A stretch of DNA of 64,000 nucleotides from Chelydra serpentina (Eukaryota > Chordata > Testudines > Chelydridae): assembly GCA_037349315.1 (NCBI GenBank), contig JBAIAC010000068.1, positions 17,079,001 through 17,143,000 of the forward strand. The letters are read 5' to 3'. The notes under the pieces are model-generated. The model ran no database searches, was not told the origin of the DNA, and saw only the letters and a program-made list of their open reading frames with translations. Every line of letters begins with the position of its first letter. Within the stretch, counting starts at the first letter, position 1. The position numbers were made by a program, and so were the translations under genes. This document shows, piece after piece, positions 9,998-24,568 of this stretch.

Positions 9998-11185
9998 TGT
10001 AAACGGGGGAATAGTCCCGCTATTGTGGGGAACTTTCCTCGTCTCTGCACTACCCCGGTGAAATGGGCTAGCGGAAGGATCTCAGTCCTCGCTCCCACCT
10101 CCTTTACCCCAGAGGCCTCCCTGCCCTCGAGGACTCCCCTTGTACTCTCCTGTCTGGCAGAGTCCTCGTAACCCCAACAAGGCTGGGCCCAGGATTCCTG
10201 GGGGGCTTGACCCCCAACCTTGCTGTGGTCACCTAGGGTCAGGGGCTAGGGTGTCCCCACTCCAGGGTACTCTCTCTGAACAGGATGCTTCCCTGACCCA
10301 CTGATCACTGCATACAATTCAAAGCAAATGCAAATTATTTAATTAACAATTAATTTGTAACAGGAATAAGGAGAAATGGGAAAGGCTAATGAAAACACAT
10401 CACCCCGCTCTGTGGCAGGGAACATCACAACAGTGTCTCTGCAATGTCAGGGCAGTTCAGTCTGTTCCTTTGTAAGTCCCAGGCTCCTTCTCAGGCCCTG
10501 GCTGTGCTGCAGGGACGCTGTGGCTTGGATACTTGCTCCGGCGGTGGCCACACGCTCGCAGGCTCTGGGTGGCAGGACCCTTCTTCCCAGCGTTGCCCCC
10601 GCCCTGTCGGGGTTTAGATCCCCCTGCAAGTCTGGCCTGCAGGGCCCCTTGGCTGAGGCGTCTCCCTGCGCTGGGCCCACTGCCCAGGGCCCCCCTCGCT
10701 CTCCCCAGCTGCTCACTGCACCCGGCTCTGGACTGCTCCAGCCTCCGCTCCAGCTCCAGCTCCTCTGCCTCAGCTCCAGCTCCTCTGCCTCAGCACGGCT
10801 GCTGCTGCTCTGCCTCCAGCTCCCTGGGCTGCTGCCCTGGCCCCTCTGGCTCTGGCTGCTGCAGCTTCTCCCCCAGGGCAGGTCTGTGTCTCTGGGCTGC
10901 ACCTCTGCTCCCAGGGCAGGTCTGTGTCTCTGGGCTGCTTTTCTGGCCCCTCCAGATCTGGCCCAGCTCAGCTCTGGCCTCTGGCCTCTGCCCTCTCCTC
11001 AGCTCGGCCCCACTCACTCTGACTCAGGCAACTTCAGCTCACACGGAGGACGGGATTCACCCTGACCTCCTGACTCCCTGATTCGCCTGCCCGCCCTGTC
11101 AATCAGAGCTGACCTGGAGCATTGGCCTCTCCCCATTGCCCCTGAGAGCTCTGAATGTTAGTAAGGGGATAACAGTCCCCTTACA
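9998..11185 (-). mobile_element. Second solo LTR-like element, minus strand, 1188 bp
   Basis: On the + strand it begins TGTAAACGGG and ends CCCCTTACA, giving TGTAA inverted ends; both flanks read TATA (9994-9997, 11186-11189), a possible 4-bp duplication. I assign the minus strand because the minus-strand start TGTAAGGGGACTGTTATCCC resembles a turtle LTR start I recall. The interior is C/T-rich with local duplications, for example CTCAGCTCCAGCTCCTCTGC twice near 10755-10790 and CAGGGCAGGTCTGTGTCTCT twice near 10873 and 10914. These produce the long low-complexity ORFs of up to 229 aa, which I do not regard as genes. Confidence 0.6.
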
Positions 11186-11189
11186 TATA

Positions 11190-11904
11190 TACCAAACCTA
11201 GAAAGTTGGTGAGGGACTTATTCTTCCACTGAAATGAACTAGACCTATAGCAAAGAACTTTCATACTGCAATACTACATCCTACTTGTCTAACCACTTGC
11301 ATCTGGGGATCTCCAATCGCTTCACACGCCCTAACGAATTATGGCTCAGAACATCCCATGGCAGGCAAGGCCCAGATTTTCAGGAGTGTTTTGCTGGTCC
11401 TTCAAGCAATTAACCCCATGCCTTGATTGTCTGTAGGACTGGGGCCTAATGTTAGATGCTTACTGTGTGGGGTGCCCAACTGAGACACCTTAGGGTGTGA
11501 CTTCAAGAAATGTCAAGCACCTACACTGGATGGGCAGTATGGGTGAGTCAGGGCCCAGATGTCAGGTTCCATACCCAAAAACTGAAGCATCCAAAGTCAG
11601 TGGCTCCTTTTGAAAACTGGGCTGCCTACCTGTCAGTATCCTGACAAATGAAGCAAGACAGGCTGATGTAAAATTGTGCATGTGCCTAGGAATGTCTCCA
11701 AAGGGTGAGCTTCTGTATAAAACGGCAGTGATTGCGCTTGCTTGTTTATCATAATTAAACTGTTCTGGCACCTTTTTAGCTTAGTGAAGAATACTCATTT
11801 AACATAGCACATGGATTGAACTAGCATACAAATCCCTGTTCTATTTGTGAGGCCTTTTCTTGCCTGATGACTTGCCCCAATTCTAGCCATCAGCGTACAT
11901 GGAA
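11190..11904. other. Intergenic; nothing recognised
   Basis: Moderately complex sequence without coding signal; parts may be old repeat. Confidence 0.4.
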
Positions 11905-12035
11905 CATAGAGACATATGATTGAAAGGGACCTCCTTGGTCACTGAGGTCAGTCCCCTGCTATCCCAGACAACCCTGTCATATACCCCATTCATACATTTA
12001 TCAAGCTCCACTTTAAAACTAGCTGGGTTTTTGCA
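11905..12035 (-). mobile_element. CR1 3' end, antisense
   Basis: ACATAGAGACATATGATTGA, AAGGGACCTCCTTGGTCACT and GGTCAGTCCCCTGCTATCCC follow the usual antisense CR1 tail (ATCATAGAAT...GGAAGGGACCT...GTCCAACCCCCTGC). Confidence 0.6.
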
Positions 12036-12039
12036 CTAG

Positions 12040-15000
12040 AGTAATACTTAGTGTGAACAGTCAAAGCCAGCGTTTGCTCAAGTGCAACCTTCTTCTGTGT
12101 GAAACCAGGTTAAATTCCACCAATGCAAATGGCAGCCTTTCTTGTCTACTCTTGGAGTTTGCACTGGTGCAGCAGGACTGACTCAATCCCAACTGCTTAT
12201 CCTCAAGTAGAGAGTCTTAATGCCTCCACATACCCACTCAACACAGCCCTGGCCTCCAAATATTGAGAACAAACAAAGGTCTGGCCTGCTCCCTTGTGCT
12301 TGGAATTCTTTCTTAGAGCACTGAAAAGTTTGAAAGTGAGCCTTGCAGCTCTTTCTATGCAAAAAATCACTACAGGGAAGGCTAGTGTATTTTTGCTAAT
12401 GGACCGCAATTATGTTCTGCGAGTTGTTATGATCAACATCGAGAGCTCAGACCCCTTAAACTTACAGCCCTAGTAGAATAGCTTAACTGTTTTAAATATA
12501 TTAAAGAAGAGTTAATCAACTCTAGTGTCTTGCTGTTTTGGCAATCCAATAGTGTGTAATAAGATTCAGGGAATGCATGACAAGCCTTTCAAAGTTGATA
12601 GCTCTGTTACCTCTTCTAAAGAAAGTTTTGAATAAAATAACAGTTTATCTTTTAGAAGAGCTTTGAACATCTTTTTATTATGCATTCAAATCGGTGCAGT
12701 TTTCCTTTAATCCAGCCCTGCAGGAAGCAGTCTCCAGTCAAACAATACCAAAAGCACTGGTGCTAACTCATCCCCTTCTCATTCATTAACCTCAGCCAGG
12801 TGTTAATTTCAGTGTTAATATCATTAAGGGTGTGATCCAAAACCTGCTGAAAGCCATGAAACTCTTTTGATTTACTTCAATGTGTTCTGAATTACATAAC
12901 AGGTAATAGATTGAACAAATAATTAAATGGCTATTATCAGGTAGCCAGTATTGAGATTTTTACACTAAACAAATCTCATATGATTTAATAGAAATGTTTC
13001 CACACACAAATACAAAAAATTCAGAGAATGCATGTGTTTTAATATAAACAGTCCTCTGCAATGTTTACAGCCCTAGCAATTTTGTGCTGCAAGAGAATCA
13101 GAGAATGAAACTGACTGAAAACAGAGGCAAAATTAACTGATTATTTTCTACAGAAATGCAACATGTAAAGAGCAAAAGTAAATTGGATTTTTAAAACCCT
13201 CTTACTTTCAGCAATCAAAGATGTAACACGGGAAGAAGTCACATTTTTAATTACTACTTAACTGACAGCGGTTTTTAATATTACTTTCAGGTATAGCAAG
13301 ATACAGAGATGGATTACATACTAAAACCACCTTCATAATAAACCTTTTTAAATGGTTTTTAAGATCTTGTCACTGAGCTCTTGATTTGACACCTCCCCCC
13401 CACACCAGCTTTAAAAACAAAAAAAACTGTATTGGGATCAAACTTTGATGTTATATTTATTTTTAAATATCCACACCTGAATACAATCTTAGAGCAACGG
13501 TCCTGTGAAGAGAACTGCATGGGATGGACACCCTATACCTGAGGTGAAAGCCAAGCTCCATTGAAGTCCATAGCAAAACACATCAATGGGGCCAGGATCT
13601 CACCTTTTAACTTAACTTGGGTGCAAGTTGTTTTTGCAGGACTGAGGAACCATATCTAATTAATGTGCTATTTAGCACTTCCCCCTCCAGTCCCTTTGTT
13701 TTGCTATTGCTTCATTTTGTTCCTCTCTCTCATTTTCTATTCGGAGTAAATGGATTGAATTTCTGTTCAGAAAGGATTGTGGGGTGGAGGATCAAGAGAA
13801 GCCTGGCCAGGGTAAGAACCTGCAATGTTTGCTGTAAGCACTTTTTGGACAAAGCCCTGAGCATTAGGGACAATAAAATAAATTACATCAGATGCTACAT
13901 TACCTGACCCCACAACATAATTGCGGGAAGGGATATTGGCAAGGTTATAAGAGGCAGGCAATGTTTTATATTCATTATCTTAAAATGAATAATTATTCCT
14001 GTTTCTAGCATTAGCATAGTTCAGATTGACAAACTTCTGTAACATGTATTCATGATGAACATTATCACTTTCCTCTGTGACTCGGTCTATACTGGCACAT
14101 AGAAGGCCTGTAATTCACCACTATGTTCACTGGTGCAGCAGCAAGTCTGGTGGCAGCAATGGTCTTCTAGAAGCTGTAGTGTGGATGCAATTAAGGCATT
14201 TTACCACCATGTCATATAAGCCTACTCTGTCAATTTAAGAATTATACTTCTGTCTGAATATTTTATAACCTATTGTTAAAGAAATTTTTCAAACTGAAAG
14301 AGATGAGAAAAAGGGCGGGGGGGTTCCTTTGTGCATTTGGCAGACAGAGTCAGTTTCACTCTATTAGTTGCTTTCTCCTGTAGAATCAGTTAATGCCTGA
14401 TCTTACATCTGGATGTGCTACTGAACCTGAGGATATTGATGCAGGGGCCCCCATTAATTGATCTGAGTGCAGAATTAGGCCTTAGACACTGTCCTCATTT
14501 TGCTTGAGAGTCTTTTACAGGGGAGAGAAACATTTAGGGTGCACTTTTTAAATTTCCCACTGGATAGAAGATTAGTGACCTACACAATTGCGTGGATTTG
14601 AGGTGAAAAACTCCTCAGAATTTGTCTGCAGTTGGTGCAAATTTGTGTTGGCTCCAGTTACATACAGTACATTAGCAGCAAAATAATTAAGCAGGGGTTC
14701 CTAGAAAATATATTTTTATGCAGTGTTTAAGTAAGGTCCATAGAACAAGGCAAAACAGTTTACAGTTTTATTCACACACAGAGATGGTAGGTAGCTTTTT
14801 CCACAATCTTCACCTTTTCCTTGTTGTTTTTCACAAGTTTCAACTATCCCTGCTCATCTGTGTAAATTCCATGCAGGGTCATTGGCTCAGTCCTCTTCCT
14901 ATCTCTTATTTGGCATTAAGCTCTCGATGGAAAAGGCAGCACCTCTGTAACAATATACTTGTGTGTTTATTCTTTCAATCTAATGGCTATTTGGTCAAAA

Positions 15001-15690
15001 GTCTTTCTACTGGAGATTTATATTTATCTCTGTTATCTTGCCCCAGGTCCTCCACAACCTGGAAGGATGCAGGATAGAGTAGCCAAGTATCCTACTGTAT
15101 CTATGCTGAAGTTGTCATGTAATGGCTGCACTGGTTCTCCTTTGTGCTGGCTACCAAAGTCGCATCTATTATATGTACGAGACATGCAGTCACCCATAGA
15201 ACACTTTGAAAAACATTTTATTTAGAGACCGCATTGCTTCAATATCCTATTTCTTTCTTCTCCCTTGTTTTTTGACTCATGGGGGAAAATAGGGTGTTTG
15301 CTAGGTAGAGGTCCATCTGCTCATCTTCCTTACTGCTCACTTCAAGTCATAATCACCTGTGATACTGCCATTAATTGCTCTGCATTTGATGTCACATCAG
15401 ACAGAATTATGACTCAACTCTTTCTAAAAAAATTTCCAAAGTTGCCAACACTGGTTCTACTCCACTGGGAGGGCTAGCATAGATGGGGCATTTTGTATTT
15501 CTGTTTGGGAGGAGGTTTTGGTTTTGAGTTTTAAGACACTATATATTAGGCTTATTCTGAGCAGCAGTAGATGACATGGCCCTTAAAATGTCTGGCAGCA
15601 AATGACCCATCTACACGAGGGCTCACCCACTGTTGCCATGCTTATGTGGATGGAGATTAATGTGTGCAAAAGCTGGTCTACCCACAGAGT
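12040..15690. other. Low-repeat AT-rich stretch 4-7 kb upstream of MYC
   Basis: I recognise no LTR, LINE, SINE or MITE in these 3.6 kb and no convincing ORF (longest 119 aa, no family resemblance). Lack of repeats beside an otherwise repeat-dense region could mean constrained regulatory DNA. Nothing in the sequence itself proves that. Confidence 0.45.
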
Positions 15691-16246
15691 TTACCTTGTT
15701 TTAACCAAAGGTGTATGGTTTTTAATCTGATTGGACTTAATTTGTGTGAACCAATGTAGACACATCAATTTAAAACTGATTATAACAACTTAGCTTGTGC
15801 CTGTAAGGCCTTGGCTGAACACAAGTTGTATCACTTTAACTATACCAGGATAACTACATCCACACTCGGGGTTGTAGTGGTTTGCCTATATTAGTAAAAA
15901 ATTACATCCCTACTGATTGTAGCTCAAGCCTACCTTGGTTCAAACCCACCAATCCTGCCCCCTCTAGACAGTTAAATTGATTTAAGACATGCAAACTGAT
16001 TTATCTTAAGGGCTGGTCCACCCTTAAAATCTTACTGAAAAGCTCCTCTTCCAATACAGCAAAAACTAGACCAGAACAAGGCACCTTTATACTGATATAA
16101 CTGCATTTCCACTAGGGGAATGGTACTGTTTAACTCTCCTGGTAGAGTTAAAGCTGTACAACTTTTTAGTGTAGACAAGGTCTAAATTGAGTACAAACTG
16201 ATTTAAACATTTATATTTATATCTGCCTCTGGACATTTCCACTGCT
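15691..16246. repeat. Decayed MITE cluster of the GTCTACAC kind
   Basis: Repeated words such as TGTAGACACATC, GTAAGGCCTTGGCTGAACAC and GTGTAGACAAGGTC in opposite senses mark old inverted-repeat elements. Boundaries cannot be fixed. Confidence 0.4.
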
Positions 16247-16372
16247 TGCATCCGAAGAAGTGGGTATTCACCCACAAAAGCTTATGCTTCAATACCTCTG
16301 TTAGTCTATAAGGTGCCACAGACCCTTAGTCTGGATCTGTAGAAGCGACAAACACGGCTACCCCTCTGATAC
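16247..16372 (+). repeat. Turtle SINE-like repeat, copy 2
   Basis: GCATCCGAAGAAGTGGGTAT, CACCCACAAAAGCTTATGCT, GTTAGTCTATAAGGTGCCAC and AACACGGCTACCCCTCTGAT are in the same order as copy 1. It forms an inverted pair with copy 3. Confidence 0.8.
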
Positions 16373-16479
16373 TGATTTAAACTCAAATGATTTAAGACAC
16401 TTAAACTGATGTAAGAGCATCTCTACACAGTTTTATCATCTGCTCACTGCAGGAACTGACTCTAGTTCATCACACCATA

Positions 16480-16680
16480 TTCTGAAGCCCTTTGCCCTCT
16501 CTAGAGAGTCAAGGACAATGGGTATTCCACCACTTTCTTTGGCAGGCTATTCCATAATCTATTGGATCCTGAGGTTTTCCTGACATTCAGCCTGTTTTCT
16601 TTTTCACTTTTCATCCTAGTTATATAAACCTCTTCTATCACTATAAACAATTATTTCCCTTCTTGTGGTGAAATCCTGGG
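16480..16680 (-). mobile_element. Antisense CR1 remnant
   Basis: GGCAGGCTATTCCATAATCT and CACTATAAACAATTATTTCC resemble the antisense CR1 segment also seen at 5270-5340. Short and decayed. Confidence 0.4.
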
Positions 16681-16894
16681 CCCATTGAAGTGTATATGGC
16701 AAAACGTCCATTGACTTCACTAGGGCCATGATTTCACCCTTAGTGTTTCACTTTCTAATAGTGATAAATAGTTGATTACAAAGATTTACTACTCTTGGTG
16801 GTGGTTTAGCCGAGCTGCACATATCTAGCTGTTTTAATCTTGTTCCTACATCAGTCCCATCTATTAATAGGCTATAGAAACAGAAGTGTCTCTA

Positions 16895-16995
16895 ACAGAC
16901 TCGACAAAGGGTCCTGTGGCACCTTATAGACTAACAGAGGTATTGGAGCATGAGCTTTCGTGGATGAATACCCACTTTGTCGGATGCAAGCAGTG
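16895..16995 (-). repeat. Turtle SINE-like repeat, copy 3 (reverse)
   Basis: AAGGGTCCTGTGGCACCTTA, TAGACTAACAGAGGTATTGG, GAGCATGAGCTTTCGTGGAT and TACCCACTTTGTCGGATGCA are the reverse complement of copy 2, about 520 bp away. This inverted pair could fold into a stem. Confidence 0.8.
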
Positions 16996-16999
16996 GAAT

Positions 17000-19148
17000 G
17001 TTGTCTAAAGTTTCTCTTGGGACATAGGTGGTTCTCTAAGGATACAGTATAGAATCATGTGTACACACAAGTGTTTGTATATTGGATATGCATTAACTGA
17101 ATAGATAATAGGAGCTAGTTTGAAGGAGAAAAAAATAGTGGTGGTTGGTGATACCTGAATGTGTGAAGACAAAACTACAGTAGGAAAAAAAGTATCAAAC
17201 ACTAGGTAAAGATCAAAAGGTATCTGACTCAGAAAAGATCCCCATCCTGTTTTGAGAAGCCTCCACTGGTCCGTCCCCCCTACCACCCTATGGTCTGGAG
17301 CTACAGAGAGACAAAGCAGTAATAATAAGGAGCCTCCGCTCTTATCATGAAATCTGCGCCCAAATGCGTGATTCACACATTCTCCACAGCCTGCCTCTCC
17401 CTTTTTTTTTAATTATCTCGCCTGGTAATCTTTGAGCCAGTAGAGGGCGCAATTACTTTACTATCCAGTACTTTAATTTCGCTACTAATGCAGAGGGCGC
17501 AGCGAGCAGGCGTGAGAATCCTCTTTGTATCCAAAGCCAGGAGTACTGCAGTACTGAGTCGCTGGCTAAGGATTTGCATTTCCTGCAGCAAACCAGAGGT
17601 CTCTGATTTTTTTGATTTTTTTTTTGCAAGCGATAAGTGTAGCAGTTACACGTCACGATAACTGCATTTTGTCAAATAGGCATGACAGCACTTTCCTCCC
17701 AAATTGCTTCCCCGCGGTTTGTTTGTGGGTGCATGGGAGGTAAAAAAGTTTGTTAATAAAACGCAGGGGGAGCAGCTTAATCTGAGCACCAGGGGAAGGA
17801 CCCGCCTGGGCTGACCCTTTGAAGCCAGCTGCATTTTAAAGTGGTGCAAATCACTCAAGTATTTGGTTTGTCTCTCCCTGATTGGCTTTAAAAGGAGCTT
17901 ATGCCAGCAAGGTGAATACGTAAGAGACAAAACAGGAGAGAAAAAGCCTAACTAGGTGAACCTGTGAAACAGGGAGGGGTGGGGTGGCAAGTGTGAAATA
18001 AATGGCATGTTGGAAATCCCAGGAGTCTGGATTAACTGGGCAGTTAGAGTATCCGTAGCAAAGAATAAAGGAGCCGAGAGCAGGCGGGGATGTTTGCGTG
18101 GTAGAGGAAGGAAAGAGTTAACGGTTTCCCCTCCCTCCCTTTACCTGGGAGATGAACCTGGCGAAGCCGCCCGTCTGCTGGGATAAGGGTAGGCTGAGCC
18201 TGGATCCCTTCCCCTCTTTGCAATCTCCACTGAGAAAGTTTTGCACCTGAGTCTATCATTTGGGCGGATCCAGCTGGTTTATTAAACGCCCAGTATATTT
18301 TTTCCAAGGGGGTGGGGGAGATAAATTTAAATAAAAAAGGACAGAGGCGCGGGGGGAGGGGAACCAGCTTGCAGCAGCTATGTGGGAGGGGGGCGAGCAA
18401 AACCAATTGACTCTGCTTGGGTTTGCTCCGTCTAGTAACCTCTCTCGGCATGAAGTGCTTGTCCACCTCCCCCCGCCAAAGCCGGTAACCTCCTGCTTTT
18501 TTTAACCCTTCTTTGCATGAGCTGGGAGATGCATGCAGGGGAAGGTGTGGGGAGATGTGCTAGAGCTACCCGGGCAATAAATGCGCCTTCTGCTCGGATA
18601 ACATTTGAACAGTTTCCCCGTTTACGTTTTCCTCTCTGCTTCACTGGCTTTTGCACCAGCCCCTTTTCTAGTTGCCCTGCAACGCTGCTGTCAAGGCGCA
18701 CCTGAGCAGCGACTCCTGCCAAACATTCGCAGCCTTTGTTTAACAAGGCGGCGAAACGTCAAGGGCCGGCTCGCGCCCCGGAGATGAAAGCTGGGGAGGT
18801 GTTAGGCGACGCCGGCTTGCAAAATAAAAAAACATAAATAAACCTCGCTCCAGCCCCATGAGCGCGGCGGCGAAGACGGTCCCCAAGTGAGTTGCATTGC
18901 ACGAGGATTTTCTGTTGCACGGGGGGGGAAAGGAGGTCGGGGACATGGCCGGGTGTGCAAGGGCAATTGCAGCGATCACGGTAATTCATCTCTCGTGCGT
19001 TTACTATATGTTTACATCCGTTTCTCTCGCTTCTAGTAGCGCCTGGTGTAGAAAGACAACGCAGCCTGTTCTCTAGTACTAGCTGCTGCCCCTTTACACA
19101 CACGGCTGCTGCGGAGAGGCAGGCAAAATAGTCCCCGTAATGCGTCAA
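17000..19148. promoter_or_regulatory. MYC 5' flanking region
   Basis: The base composition shifts from AT-rich to CpG-rich towards the promoter. No protein gene is seen; the ORFs of 94-176 aa are compositional. A CTCF-like motif at 17436-17450 is the only discrete site I can name. In mammals this interval carries upstream MYC control elements; whether they are conserved here needs alignment. Confidence 0.6.
17436..17450 (+). promoter_or_regulatory. CTCF-like motif about 1.8 kb upstream of MYC
   Basis: GCCAGTAGAGGGCGC fits the CTCF core (CCASYAGRKGGCRC) on the + strand. A second partial copy, CAGAGGGCGCA, lies 50 bp downstream at 17491-17501. Mammalian MYC has a CTCF site about 2 kb upstream of P2 that docks distal enhancers; position and sequence suggest the same element. 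Binding is not shown by sequence alone. Confidence 0.65.
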
Positions 19149-19180
19149 TCCCACCCCTCGCGCACTAAGCCCACCCCGTC
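19149..19180 (-). promoter_or_regulatory. Candidate G-quadruplex/CT element upstream of P2
   Basis: The + strand has two CCC(A)CCCC blocks, at 19150-19157 and 19170-19177. The minus strand thus carries four G-runs with loops of 1, about 12 and 1 nt. Mammalian MYC has a CT element (NHE III1) that forms a quadruplex upstream of its promoters. This could be its counterpart, although the spacing differs. Confidence 0.4.
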
Positions 19181-19194
19181 CGTAGCCTTCTCGC

Positions 19195-19207
19195 TTTGGC
19201 GGGAAAA
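19195..19207 (+). promoter_or_regulatory. E2F site of the MYC P2 promoter
   Basis: TTTGGCGGGAAAA matches the E2F element that sits just upstream of the P2 TATA box in mammalian MYC (TTGGCGGGAAAA). Here it lies 13 bp upstream of the TATA box. Confidence 0.85.
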
Positions 19208-19219
19208 GGCGTAGCCCTG

Positions 19220-19227
19220 TATAAAAG
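19220..19227 (+). promoter_or_regulatory. TATA box of MYC P2
   Basis: TATAAAAG, with transcription expected to start about 25-30 bp downstream (near 19,250). I see no TATA box about 160 bp further upstream where mammalian P1 would lie, so P1 may be absent or TATA-less. Confidence 0.85.
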
Positions 19228-19249
19228 CGCCCGTGCAGGGAGCCTGCCT

Positions 19250-19597
19250 GCTCTTTGCAGTGGCGAGAGGGAGGGCGACGGGCTTGCACAGTAGCAGCTG
19301 CGGCGCCGCCTCTCAGTTAAGCGCCCCCTCCCCTCCCGCGCCGGCCGGCCGGCCCTTTAAAGCGGAGCGAGCGAACTTCCGACTGCCCCCGGACACGGCG
19401 GCGCTGCCTTGGGACTTACAATTCCGTGCGCGAGGGGCTGGTGCGGAAAGCCGCCGGGAAAGGCGCCCCCACCCCCTCCTGCCTGCTGCTTTTGTGGGAT
19501 AATTATTGCGGGACTGATTTTTTCCCTCCCCCCTTCACTTTTTGTTTGCACCGTCTTTAATCCGCTGCATTTCCCAGCCGGTGCATCGGAGGAACCG
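19250..19597 (+). other. MYC: MYC exon 1 (5'UTR; possible non-AUG start)
   Basis: The start is inferred from the TATA box. The end is set by the donor GGAACCG|GTGAGT, which lines up with the mammalian exon 1 end (GGAAAACCAG|GTAAG). The exon is about 350 nt and GC-rich, with no in-frame ATG. The frame of the main ORF is open from at least 19409 through the splice into exon 2, and holds a CTG at 19514 placed like the mammalian CTG start. Confidence 0.8.
19514..19516 (+). promoter_or_regulatory. MYC: Candidate CTG start for a long MYC isoform
   Basis: CTG followed by ATTTTTTCCC resembles the human CTG GATTTTTTTCGG start of MYC1 (p67). There is G at -3. From here 28 codons run to the donor at 19597 with no stop and in phase, followed by 6 codons of exon 2 (20831-20848) to the main ATG. 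This gives a 34-residue N-terminal extension, against about 15 in human. Use of this start is inferred. Confidence 0.55.
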
Positions 19598-23476
<3,879 letters not shown>

Positions 23477-23831
23477 ATTAGAATAATCTAATCCAGACTG
23501 AAATAAAATATTAATATTTCTAATCTTACTCATGAACTATGCCAGTTCATAAAGTATGGAACCATTGCAATTGCATGCCGTGCAAAATAACTCGAGACTA
23601 CACAACCTTGGCTGGATCTTGGAAAGATTTAGCCATAACCTCAAAACTGCCTCATAATTAATACTTTGGGCATAAGGACAGATGGGACTTTTCTTCATGC
23701 TTGGGGATGAACTTTTCAATTTTGTTCTTTGACAATTTTGTATTTAAGTCATTTTTCTTAAGACAATTCCAAAAAGTTGTCCTCAAATTGCTGTATATAT
23801 TTACATACCTTATTCCTATGTACATACTTTT

Positions 23832-23837
23832 AATAAA
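23832..23837 (+). terminator. MYC: Polyadenylation signal, proximal
   Basis: AATAAA about 360 nt after the stop codon, the usual distance of the proximal MYC signal. Confidence 0.7.
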
Positions 23838-23994
23838 ATCTTTATAGAAAAATGTGCAACATTGATACTCAGCAGTTGTGGCAACTGGGTTTATACTTGT
23901 CTTGAACTTCTGTGCCAGAACATTTCACCATTTTGTGGGTTTTATTTAAATATATTTTCTTTTAAAAATTGATTTTTATTTTGTTTTTAGATTA

Positions 23995-24000
23995 AATAAA
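23995..24000 (+). terminator. MYC: Polyadenylation signal, main distal
   Basis: AATAAA in the context TTTTTAGATTAAATAAAT, resembling the human MYC distal signal context. Confidence 0.7.
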
Positions 24001-24168
24001 TATTTGCCCAAAATATAATTTAGTTAAACTATGTGTAAAGACTTTTTGCTTCTTCTTCCAGTATTGTCCTCTCCAGCTCACAGATTCAATGTCCTTGTAA
24101 TAATGCTAGTAATCTGACATAACTCAAGGGTAAATTAAGATTGTAAAATTTGAATTATTTTTGTCTTA

Positions 24169-24174
24169 AATAAA
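24169..24174 (+). terminator. Further AATAAA
   Basis: A third AATAAA about 700 nt after the stop; it may be unused. Confidence 0.35.
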
Positions 24175-24568
24175 CTACATTTGGGGAAGTTGCCATATTA
24201 ACAGTCCTATAGATAACAGTTGTCTACATGCAAGGTTTTTAACCTTGCCTCATCAAATGACTAGACCACTGCTTTTAGTGTTTGTTTAGCCTCCTGGTCC
24301 AGCTGTTGCCCTTTTCAGTATATCAAAAATGAGTTATGATGGTGGCTTTCTATTAAGAACTAAACTAAGACTGTCTACACTTAATGGTAGCAGCACTTCA
24401 GTATAGACACTCACTGTAACCAGGGGAGGGGTTCTCAAATTGCCGTGGTAAATCCACCTCCCCAAAAGGCTGTAGATAGGTCAACCAAGATGTTGACCCA
24501 ATGCTGCTTACAGAGGGACTTGGGTCATTTTAACTATGCCAGTTGTGGGTGTGGCTTTGTCATACCAC

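Larger units (their letters stand above)
23477..24180 (+). other. MYC: MYC 3'UTR
   Basis: AT-rich with AUUUA-type motifs (GTATTTAAGTCATTT near 23740), as expected for the unstable MYC mRNA. TTGTTTTTAGATTAAATAAA near 23982-24000 resembles the segment around the human distal polyadenylation site. The 3' end is set by whichever signal is used. Confidence 0.75.

Noticed and set aside
10376..11065. 229-aa and 182-aa Leu/Ser/Pro-rich ORFs
   Set aside because: They are low-complexity translations of a C/T-rich LTR with internal duplications, open in several frames at once.
14718..15477. Overlapping 119-aa, 88-aa and 70-aa ORFs upstream of MYC
   Set aside because: No shared exon structure, no family resemblance and no plausible splice pattern.
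19040..19100. A TATA-driven P1 promoter of MYC
   Set aside because: No TATA-like sequence was found at the expected distance upstream of P2.
18759..19289. 176-aa minus-strand ORF in the MYC promoter
   Set aside because: Composition-driven; it runs opposite the E2F and TATA elements and shows no domain.
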